From assembly GCA_026002875.1 (NCBI GenBank), contig BPGE01000001.1:248001-312000 (forward strand): a DNA stretch of 64,000 nt, in the 5' to 3' direction. Shown in pieces: positions 29,090 through 36,896 of the stretch (positions are counted from its first letter, which is position 1; each line of letters opens with the position of its first letter). This DNA is from Bryobacteraceae bacterium. Its GTDB lineage: Bacteria > Acidobacteriota > Terriglobia > Bryobacterales > Bryobacteraceae. Position numbers and translations under genes: made by a program. The notes under the pieces are model-generated. The model worked only from the letters and a program-made list of their open reading frames with translations, was not told the origin of the DNA and did not search any database.

Positions 29090-29410
29090 ATGACCAGAAC
29101 CGCGAAGTTTCTTGCCCTTTTTCTGACGATCGGCTTGCTGGCTGCGTCTGCGGCCACCTATAGTGTCACTCTTTTCCAGCCCTCGCATGTGGCGGGCAAA
29201 GAGCTGAAACCCGGCGATTATAAGCTGATTCTTGAGGACGGCAAGGCCATCATCCAGAAGGGGAAAGAGAAGGTCGAAGCGACTGTGAAGGTTGAGCAGG
29301 CGGATTCGAAATTCAGCTCGACTTCCGTCCGCTATTCCGAGGAAAACGGAAAGCTGAAAGTCCAGGAAATCCGCCTGGGCGGAACGACGATGAAAGTCGT
29401 TTTTAACTAA
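29090..29410 (+). CDS. Small secreted protein of unknown function
   Basis: 106 aa with a signal peptide of about 24 residues (FLALFLTIGLLAASAATY). The mature part alternates short beta strands (YSVTLFQPSHVAG, ELKPGDYKLILEDGKAIIQKG, KVEATVKVEQ, EIRLGGTTMKVVF), suggesting a small beta-sandwich or barrel. Proteins of this look, with LKPGDYKL and a C-terminal EIRLGGT, are familiar in Acidobacteriota but have no assigned role to my knowledge. AAGGAG lies 8 nt before ATG 29090. A good terminator follows, so it forms its own transcript. Confidence 0.75.
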   Translation: MTRTAKFLALFLTIGLLAASAATYSVTLFQPSHVAGKELKPGDYKLILEDGKAIIQKGKEKVEATVKVEQADSKFSSTSVRYSEENGKLKVQEIRLGGTTMKVVFN

Positions 29411-29800
29411 TACAGCACATTCCTGTTTCGTTCCCTCCCTGAAAAAGCGCCCCGCCGGGAGGCGGAGCGCTTTTTCGCGTTTTACGGGGGCGGAGACGAG
29501 CGCCGCGGGCCACTCTGCGTCCGCCAGAGCTGCGGGATATGCCTCTCTGAACCAGCGCCGCCCGCCCGTGCGGACCGCACGGCAGAGGATCGCCCGGGTT
29601 GCCGCCCGCAGACAACGGGAGCATCCGGCTTCTCCGGCGTCCGCGGCAGTCCTTTCCGGGTCTCGGGACGGTTCCGGTGCGCAGCGCCTGCCATTGCGCT
29701 GCGCCGCTTCGGACAGGCGCCCGGCTGTCGCGCTGTCTGCGCGGTGCCGGTTGGCGCTCCGGAAGCGCGGATGTCCGGTGCGGACCAGCGAAAAAGGGCT
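29411..29800. other. Intergenic region without a recognised gene
   Basis: Between the small secreted gene and fabI. Apart from the terminator at 29442-29475 it is GC-rich sequence with only short open frames lacking ribosome sites or recognisable translations. Nothing else is supported. Confidence 0.6.
29442..29475 (+). terminator. Intrinsic terminator after the small secreted gene
   Basis: AAAAAGCGC-C-CCGCC / GGCGG-A-GCGCTTTTT hairpin with a GGGA loop and one internal mismatch, running directly into five T residues. The A/T ends make it potentially bidirectional, which would also stop fabI transcripts. Confidence 0.8.
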
Positions 29801-30571
29801 TCAGATGCCCATGATCTGATAGCCGGAGTCGACGTAGAGGATGTTGCCTGTGACGCCGCGGCCGAGATGAGAGGCGAGAAAGACGGCGGCGTCGGCGACC
29901 TCGTCCGGCTCCGTCGGACGCCGCAGGGGCGCCTTTTCCGTCACAGCATCCAGAATTTTCGAGAAATCCTTGATGCCGCGGGCGGAAGCGGTCTTGATCG
30001 GACCCGCGCTGATGGCGTTCACGCGGATCTGCTGCGGGCCGAGCTCGGAGGCCAGATACCGGACGCTGGCCTCGAGCGCCGCCTTGGCCACTCCCATCAC
30101 GTTGTAGTTTGGCAGCACCCGCTGGCTTCCCAGGTAAGTGAGCGTCGTGATGGAGCCGCCCTGACGCATGACGGGCGTGACCGCGCGGGCCACGGCGACC
30201 AGCGAATAGCAGGAGATCTCGTGGGCGAGCAGGAATCCCTCGCGCGAGGTCATGTAAAACGGCCGGGCCAGATCGTCCTTGTTGGCGAAGGCGATGGAGT
30301 GAACCACGGCATGCAGGTCTTCGCCCTCGGCGCGCAGCATCTCGGAAAGGCGTTCGATGTCGGCTTCCTGCGTGACGTCGCAGGACAGGACGCGGGCGGC
30401 GCCGAGTTCGCGGGCCAGATCCTCGACGGTTTCCTGCTGCCGGTCGCCCTGATAGGTGAGGATGAGCTGCGCGCCTTCGCGGCGGAAGGCGCGGGCGATG
30501 GCGTAGGCCAGCGACCAGCGGTTGGCGAGTCCAAGCACAAGCGCGGTGCGCTCTTTCAACAACTGCGGCAT
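29801..30571 (-). CDS. fabI: Enoyl-ACP reductase (NADH)
   Basis: 256 aa. Last step of each fatty-acid elongation cycle, reducing trans-2-enoyl-ACP. A divergent short-chain dehydrogenase with the FabI-type cofactor motif GLANRWSLAYAIA, HSIAFANKDD, and the catalytic Tyr146, Tyr156 and Lys163 (YLGSQRVLPNYNVMGVAK) at E. coli FabI numbering. The substrate loop RGIKDFSKILD is intact. It stands apart from acpP-fabF 20 kb away. A TACAAT box lies 9 nt before ATG 30571 with no ribosome site, suggesting a near-leaderless mRNA. Confidence 0.96.
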   Translation of the reverse strand: MPQLLKERTALVLGLANRWSLAYAIARAFRREGAQLILTYQGDRQQETVEDLARELGAARVLSCDVTQEADIERLSEMLRAEGEDLHAVVHSIAFANKDDLARPFYMTSREGFLLAHEISCYSLVAVARAVTPVMRQGGSITTLTYLGSQRVLPNYNVMGVAKAALEASVRYLASELGPQQIRVNAISAGPIKTASARGIKDFSKILDAVTEKAPLRRPTEPDEVADAAVFLASHLGRGVTGNILYVDSGYQIMGI

Positions 30572-30580
30572 GAATTTCCC

Positions 30581-30586
30581 ATTGTA
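30581..30586 (-). promoter_or_regulatory. -10 box (TACAAT), near-leaderless, fabI
   Basis: TACAAT on the minus strand with 9 nt (GGGAAATTC) to the fabI ATG. No convincing -35 box 17 nt upstream. Confidence 0.45.
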
Positions 30587-30795
30587 GCCCGAGCCCCGGG
30601 GCGTACTGCGGCCCGCCGCGCGTTCAGAAGGCAGACAGCAGTGCCGCTTTCAGACGGACCGGCGCGGTCCCGGAACCGGCCCCGCCAAACCGGGAACTCT
30701 TCCGGCGATCACGCGTCTCCGGGCCGCCTGCTCCCCGGCGGCTTCAGTCTGACATTCGGGCACGCCGCAGAAGCGTTGCCCGCGCACCGGCCGGT

Positions 30796-32736
30796 TCAGC
30801 GGTAGAAGGGCTGCGCGGTCAGCCATCTCGGACCATAACGTGGCGGCGGCGAGCCGGATTCGATCGCGCCGAGATCCGGCGCCTTGCCGGTGAAGCGGTC
30901 ATTCACCGTGGGAATGCGGTCGCCCGCATCGACGGCGGCGGAACCTGGACGGAGGCGGAAATCGAGATCCGCGGCGTGGTAGACGGCGTGCCGGCTGGCA
31001 GGGTCGGGAGGCGAGAGGTTGAGAAAGATGTCGTAGTCGATCTCGACGCCGTGCCGTTCCTGTCCGGTGGCTGAGCGGAATTCCGCCAGACTGGCGAACG
31101 TGCGCCACTGGTCTTTCGATGGCTCATAGGCGGTTGAGCCTGGCTCCGGGGCCAGCCATGCGTATTGCCCGCGGACGCCGCGGTTGGGGCGGAAGCCGTT
31201 GAAATCGGAGCTGAACTGCGGCGTCGCGTTCGCCCACGTCATGATGCCGCGATCCGGAGTGTCGCGGCCGAGGAAGAGGTTGTTGCGGAAGTGGGCGTTC
31301 GAGTAAGGATCGCGGACGGTCTGCTCGGCGATGATCGTGTTGTGCCAGACGAAGAGGCCGGCGGGCTTGGCGGAGAATTTGAACGCGACGCCGGTAGGCA
31401 CGTGATACAGAACATTGCGGAAGAAATAGACTGGTCCGCCGAACACGGGCTGCGCGCTGTAGCCGCCCTGGGCGGCGTTCACGCCGCGGTTGGAATAGAC
31501 GCGGATGTTGTGCACGCCGCCGTCGGTTTCGATGAAGTCGTCGTTCATCATGTGGAAGTCGTTGCCGTAGATGTCGATGGAAGACGCCTGCAGTTCGGGG
31601 TCCGTCTCGGGCGTGCCGTAGGTGGAAATGCCGATGCCGTCGTGGAAGTAGGCGATGGCGTTGTGCGCGATGACGTGGCCGGGACCGTAGACCTTGACGG
31701 CGTAGTAGCTGACCAGCGGGTGCGAGCCATAGGCGCCGGCGCTCGCCCAGAGCGGGCCGGTCCAGCCGATGAGGCGGAAGCGGTCGTCCCGGCCGAGAAA
31801 AATGTTGTCGGCGATGTAGAAGTCGCGCGACTCCGCGGATTCGGTCCAGACGCCGAAGCCGACGTTTTCGAAGCGGCAGTTGCGCACCGTGAGGCCCACC
31901 GCGCCCTTGTGATGTTTCATGCCCGCGAACAGCGCCACGCCGGTGTTGCGGAAGGTGAGGTTCTCGAAGATGTGCCAGGCTGAGGCGGAGACGTCGAACA
32001 GGCGCTCATTGCCGCCGCCATCGAGGATCACCTCGCCATCGCCGGCGGCGCGGATGGTGATGGGCCTGTCGGGCAAGGCCTTCAGAGTCAGCCACTGCGT
32101 GCCGTCGAAGGGCGCCATCATCGGGTCGACGTAGTTGAGCCGTTCCGGGCGGTAGAGTCCGGCGTGAAGGACGATGGTGTCGCCGGGCTGGGCGGGGCGC
32201 TCCCAGACGACGCTCCAGTCGCCGAGGCCGGCGCCGTAGTAGGCCTCAAGCAGGCTCGAAAAGGCCGGTTCCTGGCGCGGTCCTTCATAGCCGGGCGGGT
32301 AAACGTGGAGGATGCGGCCGCCGGGCGGCGTCTTCGGCTCGCCGCGCGTGCGCACGCGGACGGTCTGGACAGCCGGTCCGCGCACGCCATCGGGATCGCG
32401 CATTTCGAAGCGGCACTCGTACTCTGTGCCGGGCTCGAGATTGAGGATGCTGCCGGCGAAGCCGTGAGGCACGGTGTATTCGAGGTGCTCGCGGCGGCGG
32501 AAGATGCGCTCGCCGCCGATGCGGAGCAGCGGGAGGGCCTCTCTCCATGCGGCGGCGCCGGCAGGGCGGAAGCGCACTTCGACAGTGGCATTGCGGTTGT
32601 CATCGCCGCGGATGGCCCAGTGGAAGCCGAGGTTGTGCAGGGTGGGGTGCTGGACGGTGAACCGTCCGGGCTCGACAGCATTCTCAGCCAAAGCCGGGAG
32701 TGCGAGCGCAGCGAACAGGAGATGGCGGATGGACAT
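30796..32736 (-). CDS. Secreted right-handed parallel beta-helix protein
   Basis: 646 aa with signal peptide (HLLFAALALPALAENA). An N-terminal fibronectin-like domain (about 20-130; VEVRFRPAG, LEPGTEYECRFEMRDPDG) precedes a PbH1-type helix in which residues such as IFENLTFRNTGVALFAG, LTVRNCRFENVGFGVW, FYIADNIFLGRDDRF, VIAHNAIAYFHDGIGI and IRVYSNRGVN repeat about every 22 residues. The C-terminal DFRLRPGSAAVDAGD is typical of such proteins. Enzymes of this fold are often polysaccharide lyases or glycosidases, but no catalytic set can be assigned here. A sigma-70 type promoter lies upstream. Confidence 0.8.
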   Translation of the reverse strand: MSIRHLLFAALALPALAENAVEPGRFTVQHPTLHNLGFHWAIRGDDNRNATVEVRFRPAGAAAWREALPLLRIGGERIFRRREHLEYTVPHGFAGSILNLEPGTEYECRFEMRDPDGVRGPAVQTVRVRTRGEPKTPPGGRILHVYPPGYEGPRQEPAFSSLLEAYYGAGLGDWSVVWERPAQPGDTIVLHAGLYRPERLNYVDPMMAPFDGTQWLTLKALPDRPITIRAAGDGEVILDGGGNERLFDVSASAWHIFENLTFRNTGVALFAGMKHHKGAVGLTVRNCRFENVGFGVWTESAESRDFYIADNIFLGRDDRFRLIGWTGPLWASAGAYGSHPLVSYYAVKVYGPGHVIAHNAIAYFHDGIGISTYGTPETDPELQASSIDIYGNDFHMMNDDFIETDGGVHNIRVYSNRGVNAAQGGYSAQPVFGGPVYFFRNVLYHVPTGVAFKFSAKPAGLFVWHNTIIAEQTVRDPYSNAHFRNNLFLGRDTPDRGIMTWANATPQFSSDFNGFRPNRGVRGQYAWLAPEPGSTAYEPSKDQWRTFASLAEFRSATGQERHGVEIDYDIFLNLSPPDPASRHAVYHAADLDFRLRPGSAAVDAGDRIPTVNDRFTGKAPDLGAIESGSPPPRYGPRWLTAQPFYR

Positions 32737-32778
32737 GGACACCTCGGGAGCAGGTCCTGTGAGTTGCGGATGGAATTC

Positions 32779-32807
32779 ACTGTATTTCCGCTTCGGGCGG
32801 GAGTCAA
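32779..32807 (-). promoter_or_regulatory. Sigma-70 type promoter of the beta-helix gene
   Basis: TTGACT (32807-32802) and TACAGT (32784-32779) on the minus strand with exactly 17 nt between, about 42 nt upstream of ATG 32736. One of the two best consensus promoters in the window. Confidence 0.7.
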
Positions 32808-33085
32808 AGGGCGGGAAAGGCGCCGGATGCGAAAAAGCGCGGCCAGCCGGCCATGATGCTCCCCAGGATGTTGAAAGGCAGCCCATTTCAACAAGATCGA
32901 GCGATGATTGAGGGCTCTGACGGATGGCGACGGGCGTTCCGAAATCCGGGAGCATCGGGAAGGCATGCCCGTACGTGCCTGCCGCGAAACCTCCTGCGGA
33001 AGGGCGCGGACGCTCCATCCGTCCGGTTGCTGTGTCCCTGTCGCAGAAGCGGGGACGGCCGGTCTGTCTCCGATATTTTTGCGCT

Positions 33086-33102
33086 GGCTCACTCTGTGAG
33101 CC
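33086..33102 (+). promoter_or_regulatory. Hairpin GGCTCAC-TCT-GTGAGCC upstream of the small-protein gene
   Basis: Perfect 7-bp stem with a 3-nt loop, 43 nt before ATG 33146. There is no T tract. It may be an operator or a leader-RNA hairpin controlling the two-gene unit downstream. Confidence 0.4.
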
Positions 33103-33145
33103 GGGTGAGGGGGAACAATAAGACATCCCATCGAAAGGAGGCTGG

Positions 33146-33427
33146 ATGGCCGAGATCCGGTTGAAGGCTCGCGAGGCGGCGTACCTGAGGGCGTTCGCGA
33201 AGATCGCTCTCGAGATGCGGTTATTCCGGGAGACGATCGACGACGAAGCCGGTCAGGTGATTGGCGATGCGCTCAAGCGAATCGGGTGTCAACTGGCGAG
33301 GCTGAAGTACGAGGATGGCCCGATGGCGGAGGATCTGCTGCCGCTGATCTTCCAGCCGAGGGCGTACATTGATCTGGGGCTGGACATGGAGACGGCTCTG
33401 AAGGAGTCGTTCGAAGAGGTCCACTGA
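33146..33427 (+). CDS. Small helical protein of unknown function
   Basis: 93 aa, cytosolic, no signal peptide, predicted mostly helical (REAAYLRAFAKIALEMRLFRE, AGQVIGDALKRIGCQLARLKYEDG, METALKESFEE). No family recognised. A very strong ribosome site (AAAGGAGG, 5 nt before the ATG) supports expression. It lies 124 nt upstream of the ARPP-1 gene on the same strand with no terminator between, so the two probably form one transcript. Confidence 0.65.
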   Translation: MAEIRLKAREAAYLRAFAKIALEMRLFRETIDDEAGQVIGDALKRIGCQLARLKYEDGPMAEDLLPLIFQPRAYIDLGLDMETALKESFEEVH

Positions 33428-33551
33428 GTTCCGGAGGCAGCCCGCCCGCCGCAAGGCGGACACGGGAGCAGCCGGGAGCGCCGGGCTGCGAGGTGAACGC
33501 AGCCCGGCGCAAGAGGCAATGCAGGCGCGAGAGTCGCGGAAGGAGGTGTCT

Positions 33552-34634
33552 ATGGTGTCCCTGCATGAATATGCCAGGCAGCTGGCTTTTGGCGAGGCGG
33601 TTGTGTTCGAGAACCTGGCGATGGTTCCCGTCATGGAGAGGGAAGCGCGCCCGGAATCCGGTTATCTGCTGTTGCAGGAGGCGCTGGAGGCGAAGCTGGC
33701 GCGGGTGACGGAAGTAGGCAGGGGAACCGTGCCCGAGTTGATCTTCGAGAACCTGGCGGACTGTCCCGTGCTGCTGCTGGGCGGGGAGGAGCTTGTCGGG
33801 GCGAAGCAGAACCGCATGCTGAATCTGACGATTCTGGCCGCGGCGCACAGTCAGATCGTGATCCCGGTTTCCTGCGTGGAGGCGGGCCGCTGGCAGATGG
33901 AGACGGCGGAATTCGAGCCCTCGGACTTCATGGCGTTTGCAACGGTGCGCGCCGGCAGCACGAGCCGGGTGACAGCCTCCCTCAGAATGCGGCAGGGGCG
34001 CCGCACGGATCAGGGTGAAGTCTGGTCCGTGATTGAAGAGCGGTCGCAGGATCTCGGAGCGCGATCCCCGACGGGGGCGATGCGGGCGATCTACGAGAGG
34101 AGGCTGGCCGACGTGGAAAAGTTCGTCCGCGCGATGCCTCCGCGGCCTGGACAGATCGGCGCCGCGTTCCTGATTGACGGCGAGCCGGCAGGAATCGATG
34201 TGTTCGATCACCCGAAGACGATGGAGAAAATGGCGGCGAAGCTCGTGCGCGGCTATGCGGTGGACGCCCTGGCTGCGCAACGCGCCGCCGGCGGGGAGAA
34301 TGCCCCGGAGGGATCCGGAGCGCCTGACAAGGCGGACGGCGCCGCTCTTGCCGAAAAGATCCGGCAGTGGATCTCGGCGCTGGAGGCGGAAGGGCGGCTG
34401 CTGATCGAGCCGGCAGTGGGCATGGGGCAGGATGTGCGCTTCGAGAACGATCGGATCTCCGCAGCCGCCTTGTGGGCGGAGGAGCGATTTGTGCACTTCT
34501 GCGCGTTTCCGATGAAAGAAGGCAGCGACCGGTTCCGGCAGAAACCGCTGAGCTGGATGGTCTCTGACCTGCTGAGCCGGCGCGCCCGCAGCAGATTCAC
34601 AAGGGAAGAACCGCCGCCGGACGTGGAGTATTGA
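33552..34634 (+). CDS. ARPP-1 (DUF6569) domain protein
   Basis: 360 aa, cytosolic. The ARPP-1 domain (named from genes associated with ADP-ribosylglycohydrolases and rhodanese-phosphatases) is recognised by GYLLLQEALEAKLARVTE, VPELIFENLADCPVLLLGGEELVGAKQNR, and VIPVSCVEAGRW in the first 130 residues, with a C-terminal continuation DGEPAGIDVFDHP. Biochemical function is not established for the family. Start ATG 33552 has AGGAGGT 5-6 nt upstream; an earlier open start at 33519 lacks one. Followed by a strong terminator. Probably co-transcribed with the small helical protein. Confidence 0.8.
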   Translation: MVSLHEYARQLAFGEAVVFENLAMVPVMEREARPESGYLLLQEALEAKLARVTEVGRGTVPELIFENLADCPVLLLGGEELVGAKQNRMLNLTILAAAHSQIVIPVSCVEAGRWQMETAEFEPSDFMAFATVRAGSTSRVTASLRMRQGRRTDQGEVWSVIEERSQDLGARSPTGAMRAIYERRLADVEKFVRAMPPRPGQIGAAFLIDGEPAGIDVFDHPKTMEKMAAKLVRGYAVDALAAQRAAGGENAPEGSGAPDKADGAALAEKIRQWISALEAEGRLLIEPAVGMGQDVRFENDRISAAALWAEERFVHFCAFPMKEGSDRFRQKPLSWMVSDLLSRRARSRFTREEPPPDVEY

Positions 34635-34660
34635 GCGCAGAGTTTTCCTGCCCCGGAGGG

Positions 34661-34702
34661 AAGGGGTTCGCGGCCGCGATGCGGCTGCGGACCCCTTTTT
34701 TT
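34661..34702 (+). terminator. Intrinsic terminator after the ARPP-1 gene
   Basis: 17-nt arms (34661-34677 and 34681-34697) pair throughout, with two G-U wobble pairs, a 3-nt loop, and a run of seven T residues overlapping the end of the stem. Confidence 0.9.
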
Positions 34703-34716
34703 CGTCTCCACCGGGG

Positions 34717-35634
34717 TCAATTGGGGGCCAACACAAAACTGAAGGTCACGTCGTTGGACCAGACAACGGTGAGAGTGCCGGAGCCGTCGGACAGACGGAC
34801 GACCGAGGCGCCCTGAAGCGTGGCAATGGCGCCGATGGGCGTGAGCACGGGGGCGGGGTTGGATCCCGCCGGAAGGGTGTTGGCGGGGAAGCTGATCACA
34901 TATTGCCCGGTTCCGTTCCGGGTGGCTGTCCAGCCGGCAGGGAGGCTTTGGACGGCGCCGTTGGACTGAATCACGCCGCCGAGAGTCCGGTTGCCGGATG
35001 AAGCCTCGATGTAATAGCCGTTCAGGTCCACGATGAAGTCCACCGGATCGCCGCTCCGCACGTTGATGCCGCCGTTCACGCCTGCGGCAATGATCACGGC
35101 GTTGTTGTACAAACCGGCGCTGGCTCCGTTCAGAAACGAGGTAAAGGGATACGGATATCCATCCGGCCAGGCGGAGAGCCAGGCGAGCGGGCCGTAGCTG
35201 ATGGCGAGGAGGTTGAGAGAGAAAGCCTTGGCCTCGGGCGGAATCACGCAGTTGGGGTGCGACTTCAGAGGAAAGGAGCGAATGACATTCGGCTGCAGCA
35301 TCGGCGGGCCGAACGGGGCGGGGAAGTTCTGGAAGGTCCGGGTGTCCACCAGACGGCAGGGGGTGATTCCCACGAAGACCAGGGGGGCAGTCAGAGGCGT
35401 GACGCTGGACCGGGGGAGGGAATCCGGCTGCGCTCCCAGCTTGCCGGCAGAAGCGGCAGCCACGGCGGCTGCCTCCGAGGGTTGGGAGGGCATCCAGTAA
35501 GTGGGAGCCGGCCAGTTGCGGATCGGGATCTCGATGTCGGCCCGGAAGTCCTGCGCGGATGCATGCGGGAGGCAGATGGCGGCGGCAAGCAGCAGCGCCG
35601 GCGCCAAACGCGGATTCGAGCTCAGGTACCTCAT
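34717..35634 (-). CDS. Secreted protein with PCRLVDTR motif, unknown function
   Basis: 305 aa with a signal peptide (LAPALLLAAAICLPHASAQ). A beta-rich domain starts at ITPCRLVDTR (about residue 90), a motif found in many secreted or surface proteins of soil bacteria and often next to hydrolase domains, and includes SFPLKSHPNCVIPPEAKAF, NNAVIIAAGVNGGINVRSG and DFIVDLNGYYIE. A separate C-terminal beta region of about 80 residues follows. No catalytic residues can be named; a role in adhesion or surface structure is possible. Start at ATG 35634 has only a weak AGG upstream. Confidence 0.7.
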   Translation of the reverse strand: MRYLSSNPRLAPALLLAAAICLPHASAQDFRADIEIPIRNWPAPTYWMPSQPSEAAAVAAASAGKLGAQPDSLPRSSVTPLTAPLVFVGITPCRLVDTRTFQNFPAPFGPPMLQPNVIRSFPLKSHPNCVIPPEAKAFSLNLLAISYGPLAWLSAWPDGYPYPFTSFLNGASAGLYNNAVIIAAGVNGGINVRSGDPVDFIVDLNGYYIEASSGNRTLGGVIQSNGAVQSLPAGWTATRNGTGQYVISFPANTLPAGSNPAPVLTPIGAIATLQGASVVRLSDGSGTLTVVWSNDVTFSFVLAPN

Positions 35635-35781
35635 CCTGCCTGTCCATCGGCAGGCTCTCGGGGGGACCACATAGCCATACCGGGAATCGGGGGATAGGCG
35701 GGTCAGACAGGTCATTCATCATTGCGCCTTTGGGTGGATCGTTGACGCCTGCCGTCCCGAATACAACTGCGGGTGAAGATG

Positions 35782-36850
35782 GGGCGCGGCGGGTTTCGGT
35801 TCGTTGCGCAAAATTGCGGTTTTGGGTTTTTGGGGGGGGGAGTGGTTTCCGGGAGGGGGCACGGGTGGGATGCAGCCCTCGCGCGAGCGCGAGGGGAAAC
35901 CCGAGGAGCTTGCGGCGGACTGGTCGCGCCTGCGGCGCGATGGGGGGTGTTGGAGGGTTGGGGAGGTTGTGTTTGAACCGCTTGGTCGCAGCCCTTCGGG
36001 CTGCTCCCGCGCGGCTCTGTTTGCGCACGAAGGGTTTCGGTTCGTTTCGCAAAATTGCGGTTTTGGGTTTGGGTGGGGGTTGCGGCAGAGTGGTCTCCGG
36101 GAGCGGGCACGGTTGGGATGCAGCCCTCGCGCGAGCGCGAGGGGAAACCCGAGGAGCTTGCGGCGGACTGGTCGCGCCTGCGGCGCGATGGGGGGGTGTT
36201 GGAGGGTGGGGGCGGTGGTGTTTGAACCGCTTGGTCGCAGCCCTTCGGGCTGCTCCCGCGCGGCTCTGTTTGCGCACGAAGGGTTTCGGTTCGTTGCGCA
36301 AAATTGCGGTTTTGGGTTTTTGGGGGGGGAGTGGTTTCCGGGAGGGGGCACGGGTGGGATGCAGCCCTCGCGCGAGCGCGAGGGGAAACCCGAGGAGCTT
36401 GCGGCGGACTGGTCGCGCCTGCGGCGCGATGGGGGGTGTTGGAGGGTTGGGGAGGTTGTGTTTGAACCGCTTGGTCGCAGCCCTTCGGGCTGCTCCCGCG
36501 CGGCTCTGTTTGGGCGCGGCGGGTTTCGGTTCGTTTCGCAAAATTGCGGTTTTGGGTTTTTGGGGGGGGAGTGGTTTCCGGGAGGGGGCACGGGTGGGAT
36601 GCAGCCCTCGCGCGAGCGCGAGGGGAAACCCGAGGAGCTTGCGGCGGACTGGTCGCGCCTGCGGCGCGATGGGGGGTGTTGGAGGGTGGGGGCGGTGGTG
36701 TTTTAACCGCTTGGTCGCAGCCCTTCGGGCTGCTCCCGCGCGGCTCTGTTTGGGCGCGGCGGGTTTCGGTTCGTTTCGCAAAATTGCGGTTTTGGGTTTG
36801 GGTGGGAGCGGGCACGGGTGGGATGCAGCCGCCGCCCAAGGGCGGCGGGA
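35782..36850. repeat. G-rich tandem repeat array, 4 full and 1 partial copy of about 240 bp
   Basis: The phrase GGGTTTCGGTTCG recurs at 35791, 36032, 36281, 36521 and 36761, giving periods of 241, 249, 240 and 240 bp. Each copy has, in order, a small CGCAA-AA-TTGCG hairpin, a G-run tract able to form a G-quadruplex (for example GGGTTTGGGTGGGGG), a 9-bp hairpin between GCAG and GAAACCCG, and the hairpin GCAGCCC-TTC-GGGCTGC (35988, 36237, 36477, 36717). The fifth copy stops after the main hairpin. Long open frames cross the array in several frames but periods not divisible by three argue against coding. Too long a period for a CRISPR. Confidence 0.9.
36829..36848. other. Variant main hairpin of the fifth repeat, stem sequence replaced
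   Basis: Copy 1 has CCCTCGCGC-GA-GCGCGAGGG (35876-35895). Copy 5 at the same place has CCGCCGCCC-AA-GGGCGGCGG, again a perfect 9-bp stem with a 2-nt centre, while the flanks GCAG and GAAACCCG are unchanged. Pairing is kept although most stem positions differ. Confidence 0.75.
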
Positions 36851-36884
36851 AACCCGTGGGCGGAGGCGGGCGGGGCCGGGGCCG

Positions 36885-36890
36885 TACAAT
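36885..36890 (+). promoter_or_regulatory. -10 box (TACAAT), leaderless, DsbA-like gene
   Basis: TACAAT ends 6 nt before ATG 36897, 35 nt after the end of the repeat array. The G-rich end of the array takes the place of a normal -35 region. Confidence 0.55.
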
Positions 36891-36896
36891 GAAGAA

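Larger units (their letters stand above)
32737..33145. other. Divergent intergenic region with promoter and inverted repeats
   Basis: Between the beta-helix gene and the plus-strand small gene. It contains the minus-strand promoter (32779-32807), an inverted repeat CGGACG/CGTCCG (33007-33025) and the hairpin at 33086-33102. Short open frames here lack coding character. Confidence 0.6.

Noticed and set aside
29476-29800. Short open frames between the small secreted gene and fabI
   Set aside because: No ribosome sites, no hydrophobic or domain pattern, strongly biased composition.
35782-36850. Array considered as a CRISPR locus for the cmr operon
   Set aside because: The unit is about 240 bp with nearly identical sequence throughout; there are no short repeats separated by unique spacers.
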